DNA of 64,000 bases from contig CM055101.1 of NCBI GenBank assembly GCA_029204225.1, forward strand, positions 58,515,579 through 58,579,578, read 5' to 3'. Source of the stretch: Diphasiastrum complanatum (lineage: Eukaryota > Streptophyta > Lycopodiopsida > Lycopodiales > Lycopodiaceae). The position numbers and the translations under genes are program-made. How positions within the stretch are numbered: the stretch's first letter is position 1; every line of letters starts with the position of its first letter. This document shows positions 54,206 through 64,000 of the stretch, piece by piece. The notes below the pieces were generated by a model that saw only the letters and a list, made by a program, of their open reading frames with translations, did no database searches and was not told where the DNA came from.

Positions 54206-55553
54206 GTTGGAGTTTAATCCTACTCTTACTCATCCTATCTGTCCTCCTTCCTTTCCATGTAAATCACTCTCTCAAGTAGTTTGTAGAAAATGGACTATTT
54301 TTCAACAGTCTACATTCTTGCACCAATTGTGGCTACAGTCTGCATTTTTACCCAAGAATTTCCATATGCAAAAAACCCAACACTGTCGCCCTTGTCACCT
54401 TAGGGCCATCTTGAGCAACTAAGTGTTTTGCAACACTTGTATTAACTCAAATTTTTTAGGCCATTTCAAACACTTCTGGAAATGCGACACTGCTTTGCAT
54501 AAAATGCGAAAAATATGAAAAAGATGACACTTTGCAGAAATACACAAGATTCCAAGTATGGACTATCTACGTCTTTACGCTCCAATAATAATTGCTCTAA
54601 TTAGTCAGTTAATCCGCTATAACGATCTTGTAAATGGCAAGATAGAATAATACAAGATGTTCCAGTTGCTATATGAGTAAATGAGCGATTGAAGAGAGAC
54701 AAAGATTTCAAAAGGTTGATTTGTCAGATGATACATGAGATATAAGGAGATGTACGACCAAAATTGGTCATTTAGTAGCTGACTCCTCAGAGTTAGTGAT
54801 CATAGGGAGAGAGTAAATATTCAGAGCGATAGCTTTTGTCTTGTTTCTGTTAGTAGGATCACGCGCTTATTAGCGTTGTTGCTTTGTGGTCTGATGATTA
54901 TTGGCCAAATCCTAAGGCAAAAGTTCCACAATCACTTAATTGACGCCAAACTTCAATATTACCAGAATCAGGAGAGTATCTCAACAAGAGAATGAGAGAC
55001 AATGACAAACAAGTACAAATCACGTACTGCAGATATGATCTTTCCACTATGATCTACATGAGAAAGGAAAACTTCCTCACACGACTTAGTGAGCTTTCAC
55101 TTCAACCCAATCTAGGCTAGTTGCATGTCTTTACAACAAAGGAATGCACCCAACACAAAGATTATGTTGATGCCTCCTATTTTGTATTTAACATGAGGTT
55201 CCATTGTGTCCACCTTGCAATTGTAATACTCACAATCTACTCAATCAGTAATTTGAGAGCAATTTCTCAGTACAAGAGAAGGAAGAACACAAATAGGTTA
55301 ATATACAGATTCGATATTGTTCCGTTTCCTTACGTTCTTGTTGAATGTTAAGTAACTCTCACTCTTCTTCTGCAATATCACAAACAAGGAAATGTCTGGC
55401 TGTCCTCGACATCTAATTGTAATTACATTCCTTTACATCAGAATATCTAAATCAGTGAATTGCATGGCTGTCTTAGATGTCTAATAGTTTTCGCAATTTA
55501 TCTGAATGGTTGTCTAAGACACCTATACTGATACTCTCATCAGAGCAGCTCAT
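54206..55553. other. Unassigned non-coding sequence
   Basis: No gene. Near 54,940 the minus strand reads TTTGGCGTCAATTAAGTG, faintly like the gypsy primer-binding site at 14,094, but only the first nine bases fit. Confidence 0.35.
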
Positions 55554-56396
55554 TGTCAATTTTCAGAGAAAAAGGACAAATATTGATTGTACTATCAATC
55601 ATTAAGAGTTATTGATTGCTTAATCCAAAGATCTATCAAGTTCTAGATGTTAGACCTTGATCTAGATGCTCTACACTATGAATTAAGCAAGAACAATGGA
55701 TCAAATGATCAAACACATGGATGGGCGGCCTCACACATGTGGAGGACTACGGCCTGTTTACAAAGAGTAAAGTACATTAACTTATAAATGCATTTCATTC
55801 ATCAAAACTCAAGACAAATGTGGAACTCTCAACAAAACTAGAATTTGCCAATGTCACATCAACTTGTTATTGATTTGGTTGACCTCTTTATAGATCAAGT
55901 ACATCCACGACTGTGTACTGTCCAGCAGGCCTTCACATGTGTGAGGAGTGCCTAGTCATCCAGATCCACCAATGGGAGCCATATGTGCACATTTCCCAAA
56001 GTTGACTATTCTCTTTGGCTAGAAAACAAAAAGCTGGTCTTCCACGTTTATAGGAATATTTCCTATAAAATAGGATCTAATAGAATCTTCCTATCTTATC
56101 TTCTAGAAGCTTATCCACACGTGTGAATGGTATCTTGACATGTGTGAGTAATAACTCATTCACATGGAAGTCCAATCTATTTACAAAAAGTTTGACCAAT
56201 TTGACCATTCTCAAGATTCTACTCAAAGGTCAATTTCACACTAGTGTAGATCAAGCTAAAACCAATCTAACTTAATAAAAATGACTTATGTACATTCTTT
56301 CACACGTGGGAATAGACTCCACACGTGTGAGATCCTATCAAGCTCAAATAACTTGAGATCTACAAGATACAACAAGTTGGAAGTGATATTTTAACA
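55554..56396 (-). repeat. Family D LTR, minus strand
   Basis: 843 bp. On the minus strand it starts TGTTAAAATATCACTTCC and ends CTCTGAAAATTGACA. CACACGTGTG occurs at 56,116-56,125 and 56,320-56,329. Collinear with 61,693-62,443. Confidence 0.88.
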
Positions 56397-56931
56397 CTCC
56401 TCCTCACTTCTAACTTGGCAAGTCTAATGTACACATATCTACAACTCCAAGCGCATTTCTTAACTTGAAAAATGAATCTTTAGCCAAAGGTTTGGTTAAG
56501 ATATCAGCTATGCACTCGGATGAAGGCATAACGAATGCACCATCAAGGAAGCTGTGCTCCTCAATCGACTCTATGATTCTCTTCAATGAGAAAGATGACA
56601 ATAGATTATGGGTGCCAAGAAAATATTCAATAAACTCTTGGGTTCTGATACATCCATCATCAAAAGGAACATTTCAAAAAAGCAAAAGGACAAAAGTATT
56701 CATTTTCACACAATGAAGTGCTAGCCTAGATCTCTTTTTGTATCTCAGTAATTCATGTGCACCTAGAGGTTCATCTTCATCCTCAATCAGAATCTCATAA
56801 AGGTCTTGGAGCACCAAAAGTGACTCCATCCTGACCTTCCAAATAGCATAATTTGTAGAATTCAATCTCTCACTAGCTTCTAGAAGGTATGCTCCAGCAG
56901 ATCCCATCTTACTAGTGACTTCTACAAACAA
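55554..56931 (-). mobile_element. Minus-strand copia element (family D), internally deleted
   Basis: 3' LTR at 56,396-55,554, purine tract GGAGGAG before it, RNase H end at about 56,650-56,410 (PSSECIADILTKPLAKDSFF) and gag start at 56,931-56,674 (LNSTNYAIWKVRMESLLVLQ). The junction between gag and RNase H near 56,670 removes about 4 kb of polyprotein. No 5' LTR of this family was found to the right, where unrelated sequence and a MITE follow. Confidence 0.8.
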
Positions 56932-57282
56932 GAAATAGATTTGATTGACTTCAATTGAAACTCACAAAGGTCTCACACTTGTAGTGTTTCACTCAAATTG
57001 ATTTCTAATCCAACAAATGGACTTATAATCACAGTTCTATCACTCCCTTGCAAAGTTGGAATGAAGATAAGATGAAGTGAAAACTACTTTCAAACAAATA
57101 TTGCCAAGAAATGGATTTGATTGTCTCTAGAAACTCACTAAGGTCTCTTTCTTGTAGTGTTTCACTCAAATTAGATTTCTAATCCAACAAATGGACTTAT
57201 AATCTCAGTTCTAGCACTCCCTATCAAAGTTGGAATGAAGATAAGATGATGTGAAATCTACTTACAATCAAATCTTGCCAAT
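56931..57282. repeat. Tandem duplication of about 176 bp
   Basis: 56,931-57,106 and 57,107-57,282 are collinear from AGAAATxGATTTGATTG through CTTGTAGTGTTTCACTCAAA and CCAACAAATGGACTTATAAT. It is probably leader sequence of the neighbouring minus-strand copia element. Confidence 0.85.
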
Positions 57283-57318
57283 TTTGGCTATTTTTGGACA
57301 AAAAAATGACTTAATCCA

Positions 57319-58101
57319 TTAGAGGAGTTCTTAATCCAAAAAAGATCCTTTGTAAAGATTCTTTTTATATTTTTTCTCAAATTTTGCTTACACATGGACC
57401 AATTAAAACACTCAAATTTGAAATCTGAGTAACATAGCTCATTAGAATTGAAAAAAAAAGTATTCTTAATAATGCTATAAGTCGGCGTCGGGGCCAGCCC
57501 ACAAGCATGACATGTTATCTATAGTATAATATGAAATTATCATTAAAAATAGCATAACTTTTTTATCGTAATTTTGATTCGAACACCATTGGAAAGCGCT
57601 CGATGAGAGCTTTCCAACGGTACCCTAGATGACTACTTTCGAGCTACAGTTCAAAAGTTATGGCTAGTCAAAGTCTTCAAAAAAAAAAAGTCAAATATCG
57701 TTCTTGCATGTGGATAGAGCACCCTCTCACAGAGAGGGTGTTTGACTCTATCCACGCACGAGAGCTATATTGAACTTTTTTTTTTGGAAACTTTGACCGG
57801 CCATAACTTTTGAACGATAGCTTAAAAGTAGGTCATGTAGGGTACTGTTGGAAAGCACTCGTCGAGCGCTTTTCAACAGTATAATTTTTGTCTCAATCAA
57901 AACTACGGTTAAAAATTTATGCTATTTTCAATGAACTACAAATGGTAATGTAAATAGAATAGTTAAGCATCGATAGTGCGGGCAGAAATGAAAAAAGAAT
58001 TTGGGCAGAGAATGAATTTATTTTGGTAATTTACATTAATAAACTTGTCAATCTATGTGGCATTCCTTAAAAGGTCTTTTTTGGATTGAGAATTCCTCTA
58101 A
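57319..58101. mobile_element. Foldback MITE copy 2
   Basis: 783 bp, same terminal repeats (TTAGAGGAGTTCTTAATCCA... and ...GAATTCCTCTAA) and internal order as copy 1. The central hairpin around 57,700-57,760 is also kept (CACCCTCTCACAGAGAGGGTG). Confidence 0.88.
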
Positions 58102-58493
58102 TGCTCTTTCTTCCTTCTTGGTGTACTTTCAAGACCTATTTTTAACCTTAATAGGACTTGAACTCAGCCTAGATTAATTAGATTCCATGAAACAAATTCA
58201 AATCTAATCAATGACAAATGATCTTGGTAGATTTTCCTAGGACTTCCACCAGAAATTACACCCACAACTCACAAATTGAATTTATAGTGACCAAATGAAT
58301 GTAGTGCATTTAATGCTGGTTCAGAAGTGCCCACACGTGGTAATAGTACAGAATTTGATCCTGAAGAAGTTTGGGATCAATTCCTACCACCAAAACTTAG
58401 CACCAAACTCGCCCTCACAAGACTAATTTTTAGCACCAAAACTTGCTAAAAATGCATCAATGGCTTATGCTCTTGTACTCGGCTCTGACACCA
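58102..58493 (-). other. Probable minus-strand copia leader with PBS
   Basis: 58,481-58,493 is the complement of TGGTGTCAGAGCC, one base from the initiator tRNA-Met site, next to an LTR end. The sequence to its left is likely leader but has no gag. Confidence 0.5.
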
Positions 58494-58535
58494 TGTGAAA
58501 GTACTGTACTTTAGGACCATCAGTGGATCTACTTT
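58494..58535 (-). repeat. End of a family B-like LTR, minus strand
   Basis: TGTGAAAGTACTGTACTTTA and following bases match the complement of the family B LTR end at 27,460-27,504, then diverge. Confidence 0.6.
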
Positions 58536-58981
58536 GCATGGAGTCTTGTAAGAATTTATTGTCATTGGAATGAGAATCCTTGGAGAACTTCTTATCATTT
58601 CTATATACTATTTTATTGCTCAAATCGTGTGTTGGGTTCTTGAAGCAATTTGATGTTGAATGACGCAAATTGTGAATGTGAGCAAGAGTTTTATGTTATA
58701 GATCTGCAGTTTGTGAGTAGTAACCTTGTAAGAAGCACAATAAGTGAATAGATCTTATCCATAGTTAACCAAGTGACAGGCCCGAGCTATGATGTTGAAT
58801 GCTCAAGAATTAGATTGTTAATTTCTTCTTGCCATGTTCCATTCATTGTGGAAATGTTGATGGAAAGGGATCTATTGTGAGAAACAAGTATCTTTGGTTA
58901 ATTTGAATAGAAGCGATAGGATTTCTAAATGGCAGATTCTAGTTCTAAGCAAATGTTGATGACAAATGAGAGAAATCTGTA
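58536..58981. other. Unassigned non-coding sequence
   Basis: No gene or repeat recognised. Confidence 0.4.
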
Positions 58982-59943
58982 CTAGAAATAAGTTTTGAAG
59001 CAAACACCCGTCAGAAGTCCTTCCTCATCATTGTAATCCATTCCAGGCACCAAGTCTTCGGTTTCAAAATCTATAATGTTAGAGAATTCAAAAATTGTGC
59101 CGGATAATAAACAAAGCACCTCATCCTCACGACAATAAAAAAAACTACACAAATCGTTATAGTAATATATCGTCATTTATATGGTAAACTGGAAAATAAA
59201 AAAACATTTAGTTTCAACATCAGACATTGATTCATCAGCAGTAAAACTCGCGCCAATGAAAGAATCCCTAAGCACTTGAGTATCAACATCAAGAAAATCA
59301 CTATTTTTATCAGGGGTGTCAAAAAGGAATTGACTAATGTCTTTGAAGGATGATGGGATTGAGGATGAAGCAATCTAAAGATATCTTCCTCATCGTCTGG
59401 GATCTAAACTAACAGCAAAATTATAAACCCAATCTAGTATTCAACACATCATGAGCTTGTAAATTGTTCAAACAATCTAGTATGCATCCTATCTAGTCCG
59501 TGCTTGAACTGCGGAAAGAAATGGACCAGGTCAGTAAAATGCATGAATGAGAGATGACCTATGGAGATCATAGGGATACTGACTATATCTCTGAATCTAA
59601 CATAGTGGTCATAAAAGACTTCAACATTGGGTTGCGCAGTCTTGAAAACATGTAGAAAAGACTGGAAGAGGGATTGAAAGTAGTGTAAGTTCTCTGAAAT
59701 TCCAAACTCAGTCAAAAATGCACTTAGGGTGCTCTCACGGCTAGATCCGGAAGAAGACACCATCTCTAGCAAATATTGCTTCTGTGTGCGAGGTAAACAA
59801 AACGAAAAAAATTGTTTGTTAAGAACACGCACATGAGCGATACATATGAAATTAGAACTTTGAATACCGAACTTGTGCGCACATAGACTACTACCTACTG
59901 AAGAACAAACACCTACTAGTGCGCACAAGAGCGATATTTGCAA
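58982..59943 (-). pseudogene. Unrecognised minus-strand gene-like ORF cluster
   Basis: A 164-codon frame at 59,943-59,449 contains a compact stretch (SSGSSRESTLSAFLTEFGIS, FHYFQSL-like Phe/His-rich text, FPQFKHGLDRMHTRLFEQF), probably starting at Met 59,763. Further left, 59,375-59,190 in another frame reads IASSSIPSSFKDISQFLF and FIGASFTADESMSDVE after an AG at the end of TATCTTTAG. 59,176-58,982 reads IDFETEDLVPGMDYNDEEG. Acidic composition and AG-bounded starts suggest exons of a small gene, but donors are unconvincing. Family not recognised. Confidence 0.35.
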
Positions 59944-60479
59944 AAATCGAGAAAAAAAAACAAAAAAAATAATCGAGTTGCATGTCTGTTATATGTTATT
60001 TTTCACACGTGCGAGTCAATGGTCAACGAGACACATGTTGCCTCCCTATTATTCCATAGTATGAAACACTTGTGAGCTATCAATTTGACACATGCCATAG
60101 TCTCATTGGGTCATACATGGACACGATATCGCTCCTGTGCGACCGCCTTCAATTCCTAGTACATTGTTTCACACATAAGTGATATTCCGTACTATTCCAT
60201 ACATATCACTTCTCTGCGACCCGCTCTATACCACTCTTGCTCATTTCTCTCCTATTGTGCACAAGTCCAATATCTCGACATCTTAGCAATATGGATAGGA
60301 AAAGCATACGAGGAAAGATTTTTTCTTTTCCGGTTCTGCCTTAGGGCCTCCCACTGCCTTGAATCCTCCAAGGCAATTGAGAAGGCGTAAACGCAACGGG
60401 TGGTTGTCTGAGATTCACAAATATCAGAGGTCAACCAACCTACTAATTCCCATAGCACCCTTCTACCGTTATGTTCACC
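59944..60479. other. Unassigned non-coding sequence
   Basis: Contains repeated short words such as GAGCGATAT, GCGACC and CACACGTGCGAG. No gene. Confidence 0.4.
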
Positions 60480-61692
60480 AGAGCATTAGGAATGATCTTG
60501 GCAGCTTTGTAAGGTCCACACTTGCAACATGTGAGAATAGAAATAGGTTCTTGCATGGTGTCATGTGTTGTGAAGCACCTGAATCAAGATACCATTGATA
60601 GGCATCTCTACTTGGTTGGTCTTGTACCATCAGCGCCTTGTCATCCTCTTGGGAATTTTTGACAGAGTCAGAACCTCTGTCTTCGTGCTGCTACATCTTC
60701 TTCCTCACTTCATTGTGCTTGAGGATATGACAATCCTTGATGTCATGATTTGTTCTTTTGCAATATCTGCAAAAGAATTTGGTTTTGGAAGGATGTTACT
60801 GTCTGTGTTGTTGTTGTTGTTGCATTGAATCTGGCTGCTCTACCTTTGTCTTCTTGTCCTTGAAGTTCTTCTCCTTGGACTGATGTTTATTAGAGTACAA
60901 TGCCATTGACTTTGTACTCGTTGTGGATAAGCTTTTTCTCTTGACTTCTTCCCGCAATAGGCTTGTTGTCAACAGTGCAAGAGTATTGCTTAGAAGCAAT
61001 ACTAGGTTTTCATAGGAGGATGGAAGACTGGCAAGAAGAGACATTGTTGAGTCTTCTTCTAATATAGGGGAACCTATTGTAGCAAGTTGATTCAACAGTT
61101 GTTTGAATTCGTTCAGGTGATCGCTGACTGAGGTGGCTTCACATCTTGAGTGTAAGTACCTTCTTCTTTAGAAAGAGACAAGTCGATACATCTGAAGTCT
61201 CATAGATATTGTTAGGATATCCCACGCTTCTTTGGAGGTAGTGTTGTTTGATACATGAGCAATCTGAGTGTCCTTCAGATTCAAGGAAACAATGGCAAGT
61301 GCTTTGCCATCCTTTGCTTCCCATGCTGGGAGCAATTCAGATTCTGCCGGTCTGGCTATTGAACTATTTACGTATCCCTATAGCTCCTTCTCGATTAAGA
61401 TCATTCTCATCTTGAATTTCCACATGTGGAACTCATCTTCGTTGAACTTGTTGATCAGACGGATCTTTGTGGTTCAACCTTTCATTATAATTGAGGAACA
61501 GATATTACACAACAGAATATGAACTAGCTCTAGAAAAACAAGAACGTATTAGGTTCCTATATATCCTAGACTCTAGTAATCCGAAAATACCTTGGTCTGA
61601 TACCACTCTGTTGGCTTAGATGTTGATGCCAACTGATCAAACAAATACCTATTAAAAGATCTTGGATTACTTGGAGAACAGATAATAATGAT
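60480..61692 (-). pseudogene. Minus-strand copia family E leader, gag and protease start
   Basis: PBS at 61,605-61,594 (minus TGGTATCAGACC), leader sharing CTAGAGTCTAGGATAT and AATACGTTCTTGTTTTT with 47,090-47,120, then gag with frameshifts (61,522-61,139 region; 61,095-60,796: LASLPSSYENLVLLLSNT) and a shortened Gln run. Protease near 60,590 reads WYLDSGASQHMTPC with the catalytic Asp kept. It is truncated at about 60,480. The LTR remnant to the right (61,606-61,692) is cut by the family D LTR. Confidence 0.82.
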
Positions 61693-62443
61693 TGTTAAAA
61701 TATTACTTCCAACTTGTCTGACTACTTCGATGAGTGACAAACTCAGCTACCTCTATCCGAAGTGTCCGAAGTATCCTTGAAAATGGTCAAATTGGTCAAA
61801 CTTTTTGTAAATAGATTGGACTTCCATGTGAATGAGTTATTACTCACACATGTCAAGATACCATTCACACGTGTGGATAAGCTTCTAGAAGATAAGATAG
61901 GAAGATTCCATTAGATCCTATTTTATAGGAAATATTCCTATAAACGTGGAAGACCAGCTTTTTGTTTTCTAGCCAAAGAGAATAGTCAACTTTGGGAAAT
62001 GAGCACATATGGCTCCCATTGGTGGATCTGGATGACTAGGCACTCTTCACACATGTGAAGGCCTGCTGGACAGTACACAGCTCGTGGATGTACTTGATCT
62101 ATAAAGAGATCAACCAAATCAATAACAAGTTGATGTGACATTGGCAAATTCTAGTTTTGTTGAGAGTTCCACATTTGTCTTGAGTTTTGATGAATGAAAT
62201 GCATTTGTAAGTTAATGTACTTTACTCTATGTAAGGCCGTATAGGTACTGTCCTCCACACGTGTGAGGCTTCCCATCCATGTGTTTGATCATTTGATCCA
62301 TTGCTCTTGCTTAAATCATAGTGTAAAACATCTAGATCAAGATCTAACATCTAGAACTTGACAGATCTTTGGATTAAGCAATCAATAACTCTTAATGATT
62401 GATAGTACAATTAATATTTGTCCTTTTTCTCTGAAAATTGACA
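61693..62443 (+). repeat. Family D 5' LTR
   Basis: 751 bp from TGTTAAAATATTACTTCC to CTCTGAAAATTGACA. CACACGTGTG lies at 61,866-61,875 and 62,256-62,265. It is shorter than the minus-strand copy because of missing sequence after about 61,725. Confidence 0.9.
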
Positions 62444-62455
62444 TGGTATCAGAGC
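62444..62455 (+). other. Primer-binding site of family D element
   Basis: TGGTATCAGAGC abuts the LTR end. Confidence 0.95.
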
Positions 62456-63035
62456 CAAGTCTAAGAGTGATCTAAATGATTAATAGTACTTGGGAAATCA
62501 TTGACAATTTGTTGTTTTTGAGTTCTCATTTAGAGGACGAGTTCAAAGAGAGAAGTAACATCATTGTTTTTGGTCAAGATCGATTTGTGGGCTGATAAAG
62601 TACTGTCCACATGTGTGAAACCATACAACAACCTTCAAATTAACTTCCATAAGTGTTTTTGATCCAAAAAAGTGCATACTAGTCCAAAATTCAAGGTTTT
62701 TAGTGCATTGTCTAGATCTTGGTTCAATCTATTGAATGCTAATTATTAAATAGTGATTTGAGTCATTGAAGTAATTCATTTTGAAGCATTAGATCAGATC
62801 TTTAAGGCTGATTTGTTCAAAACTTAAGTGTGTGGAATATCAAACCAATTTGAACTAGAATCAATTTCTTTGAGGATTGAATTGCTAGGATATTTGTAGT
62901 TGATCTATTATACCATCATCCAAGTTGAACTAGGATTCATTGGGCCAAGGTTAGAAGCTTCTTGAAAGCTAGAAATCTATCTTAGATCACACCTTATCAA
63001 GAGAACTTTGTGTATCTCATAGGCTTTCATTCAAA

Positions 63036-64000
63036 ATGACATCCTTGGGTGGATATATGTTAGAATCTAGTGAGAAACTAACTTCCACAAACAATTCCAT
63101 TTGGAAAGTAAGAATGGAATCACTACTAGTGGTTTATGATCTCTTTGATATTTTCTTAGGAGTTGAGGAAGAGCCTCAAGCTCCCCAAGAACAACTGAAG
63201 CACAAGAAGAGGGTTAGATTAGCCCTACATTGCTTGAAGTTAAATGTAAGCAATGACCTCTTGAAGGAGGTGGCTTCTTGTACCACATCAAAAGAGGCTT
63301 GGGATTCACTAAAGAACATTCATGAATCCAATAACACTTCAAGAGTGCTTATGCTAAGAAACTTGATCTTGCAAAGCATGAGGAAAGTGGAGAAAATGGA
63401 CAAGAGTATGTCTTTAGGATAAAATCTTTGAACAAAGAATTGGAATCTATAGAAGAGAAGATCCAAGATAATGAACTGGTACAAGTAATCTTGAATGGAT
63501 TAGGAGATGAGTTCTCTAATCTAGTTCAATCTTTTGCTATTCAAGTCCAACTTCCATCAATTGAAAAATTGCATAATATTCTTGTGGCCGAGGAGAGTAA
63601 GATTCTACACCTCAAAACAAGAATGGGGTCCTTATCACTACATAATGGTGATGAGAAAGCAAACTTCACATCTAAAGAAAAGAAAAAGTCTCATCCTTCC
63701 AAGAAGATCCAAGTCAAGGAGGCTGAGGCAAAAGATAGATGACATAGGATCTATTCCATTATGCTTAGGATCATCTAAAAGGATAGATCTTGATAATGTT
63801 TTGTATGTTCCATCCATTACAAAAAACTTGCTTAGTGTTGGTTAATTAATGGACAATGGACTAGATGTACATTTCAAGAATGGAGTGTGTTCCATCTTGA
63901 AAAATAATAAGTGCATAGCTAGTGGCATTAAGCAAGGAAGGCTTTTCAAGTTGGATGCTAATGTGGCTATTGAAACTGTGAATATGGTTAGAGAGGAGTT
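63036..64000 (+). pseudogene. Family D copia gag and pre-integrase region with internal deletion
   Basis: ATG at 63,036 opens Gag (MLESSEKLTSTNNSIWKVRM). A frame change near 63,405 moves into 63,428-63,742 (VQVILNGLGDEFSNLVQSFA). The sequence then jumps from a Lys-rich stretch directly into protease C-terminal/pre-integrase text at about 63,745 (DNVLYVPSITKNLLSVG), so the zinc knuckle and the protease DSG site are absent. A TAA at about 63,845 follows, and similarity continues (KQGRLFKLDANVA) to the window end. Confidence 0.82.

Larger units (their letters stand above)
61693..64000 (+). mobile_element. Plus-strand copia element (family D), runs off the window
   Basis: LTR, PBS, leader, gag and a protease-less pol start. 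The insertion interrupts the family E LTR remnant, so it is younger than that element. The 3' end is beyond the window. Confidence 0.88.

Noticed and set aside
54930-54965. Second gypsy primer-binding site on the minus strand
   Set aside because: Only about nine bases fit TTTGGCGTCAA, and no LTR or gag flanks it.

Overview
This is a retrotransposon-dominated stretch of a land-plant nuclear genome. The evidence is plant-type Ty1/copia elements primed by initiator tRNA-Met, a Ty3/gypsy element primed by a tRNA-Asp-like site, a hAT DNA transposon, a CACTA transposase remnant, long microsatellites, and one spliced host gene of a plant family. The density of nested elements and a 15.5 kb intron suggest a large-genome lineage such as a fern or gymnosperm. 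The species cannot be fixed from the sequence.

The only clearly intact host gene is a folate/biopterin transporter-like gene (BT1 family, plus strand, 33,813-51,290). Five exons join in frame to 545 residues. Intron 1 (34,240-49,703) holds a 6 kb hAT element, two copies of a foldback MITE, minisatellites and a truncated copia element. Intron 4 appears to be a GC-AG intron.

Left flank (1-31,140). A gypsy integrase fragment at the window edge is followed by a broken copia gag (family C). Next is a very young copia element (family A, 6,068-12,589) with apparently identical 654 bp LTRs and a perfect ATTAC target duplication. Its reverse transcriptase/RNase H region is replaced by an unrelated-looking open frame. 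An old gypsy element (13,069-20,039) follows, with RT/RNase H deleted, two protease-like active sites and an extra ORF before the 3' LTR. Then come a decayed multi-exon gene of a repetitive uncharacterised family (minus strand, about 21.8-24.0 kb), a minus-strand family C copia element carrying a nested short non-autonomous LTR element (family B, target duplication CAAAG), a CACTA Tnp2 remnant and copia tails.

Right flank (51,291-64,000). It holds fragments of copia RT/RNase H, two family D copia elements in opposite orientation, a second foldback MITE, a minus-strand family E copia gag, and a short unassigned ORF cluster near 59 kb. No tRNA, rRNA or CRISPR feature was seen. The family letters A-E are labels for this window only. 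I could not compute identities or run searches, so percentages are avoided.
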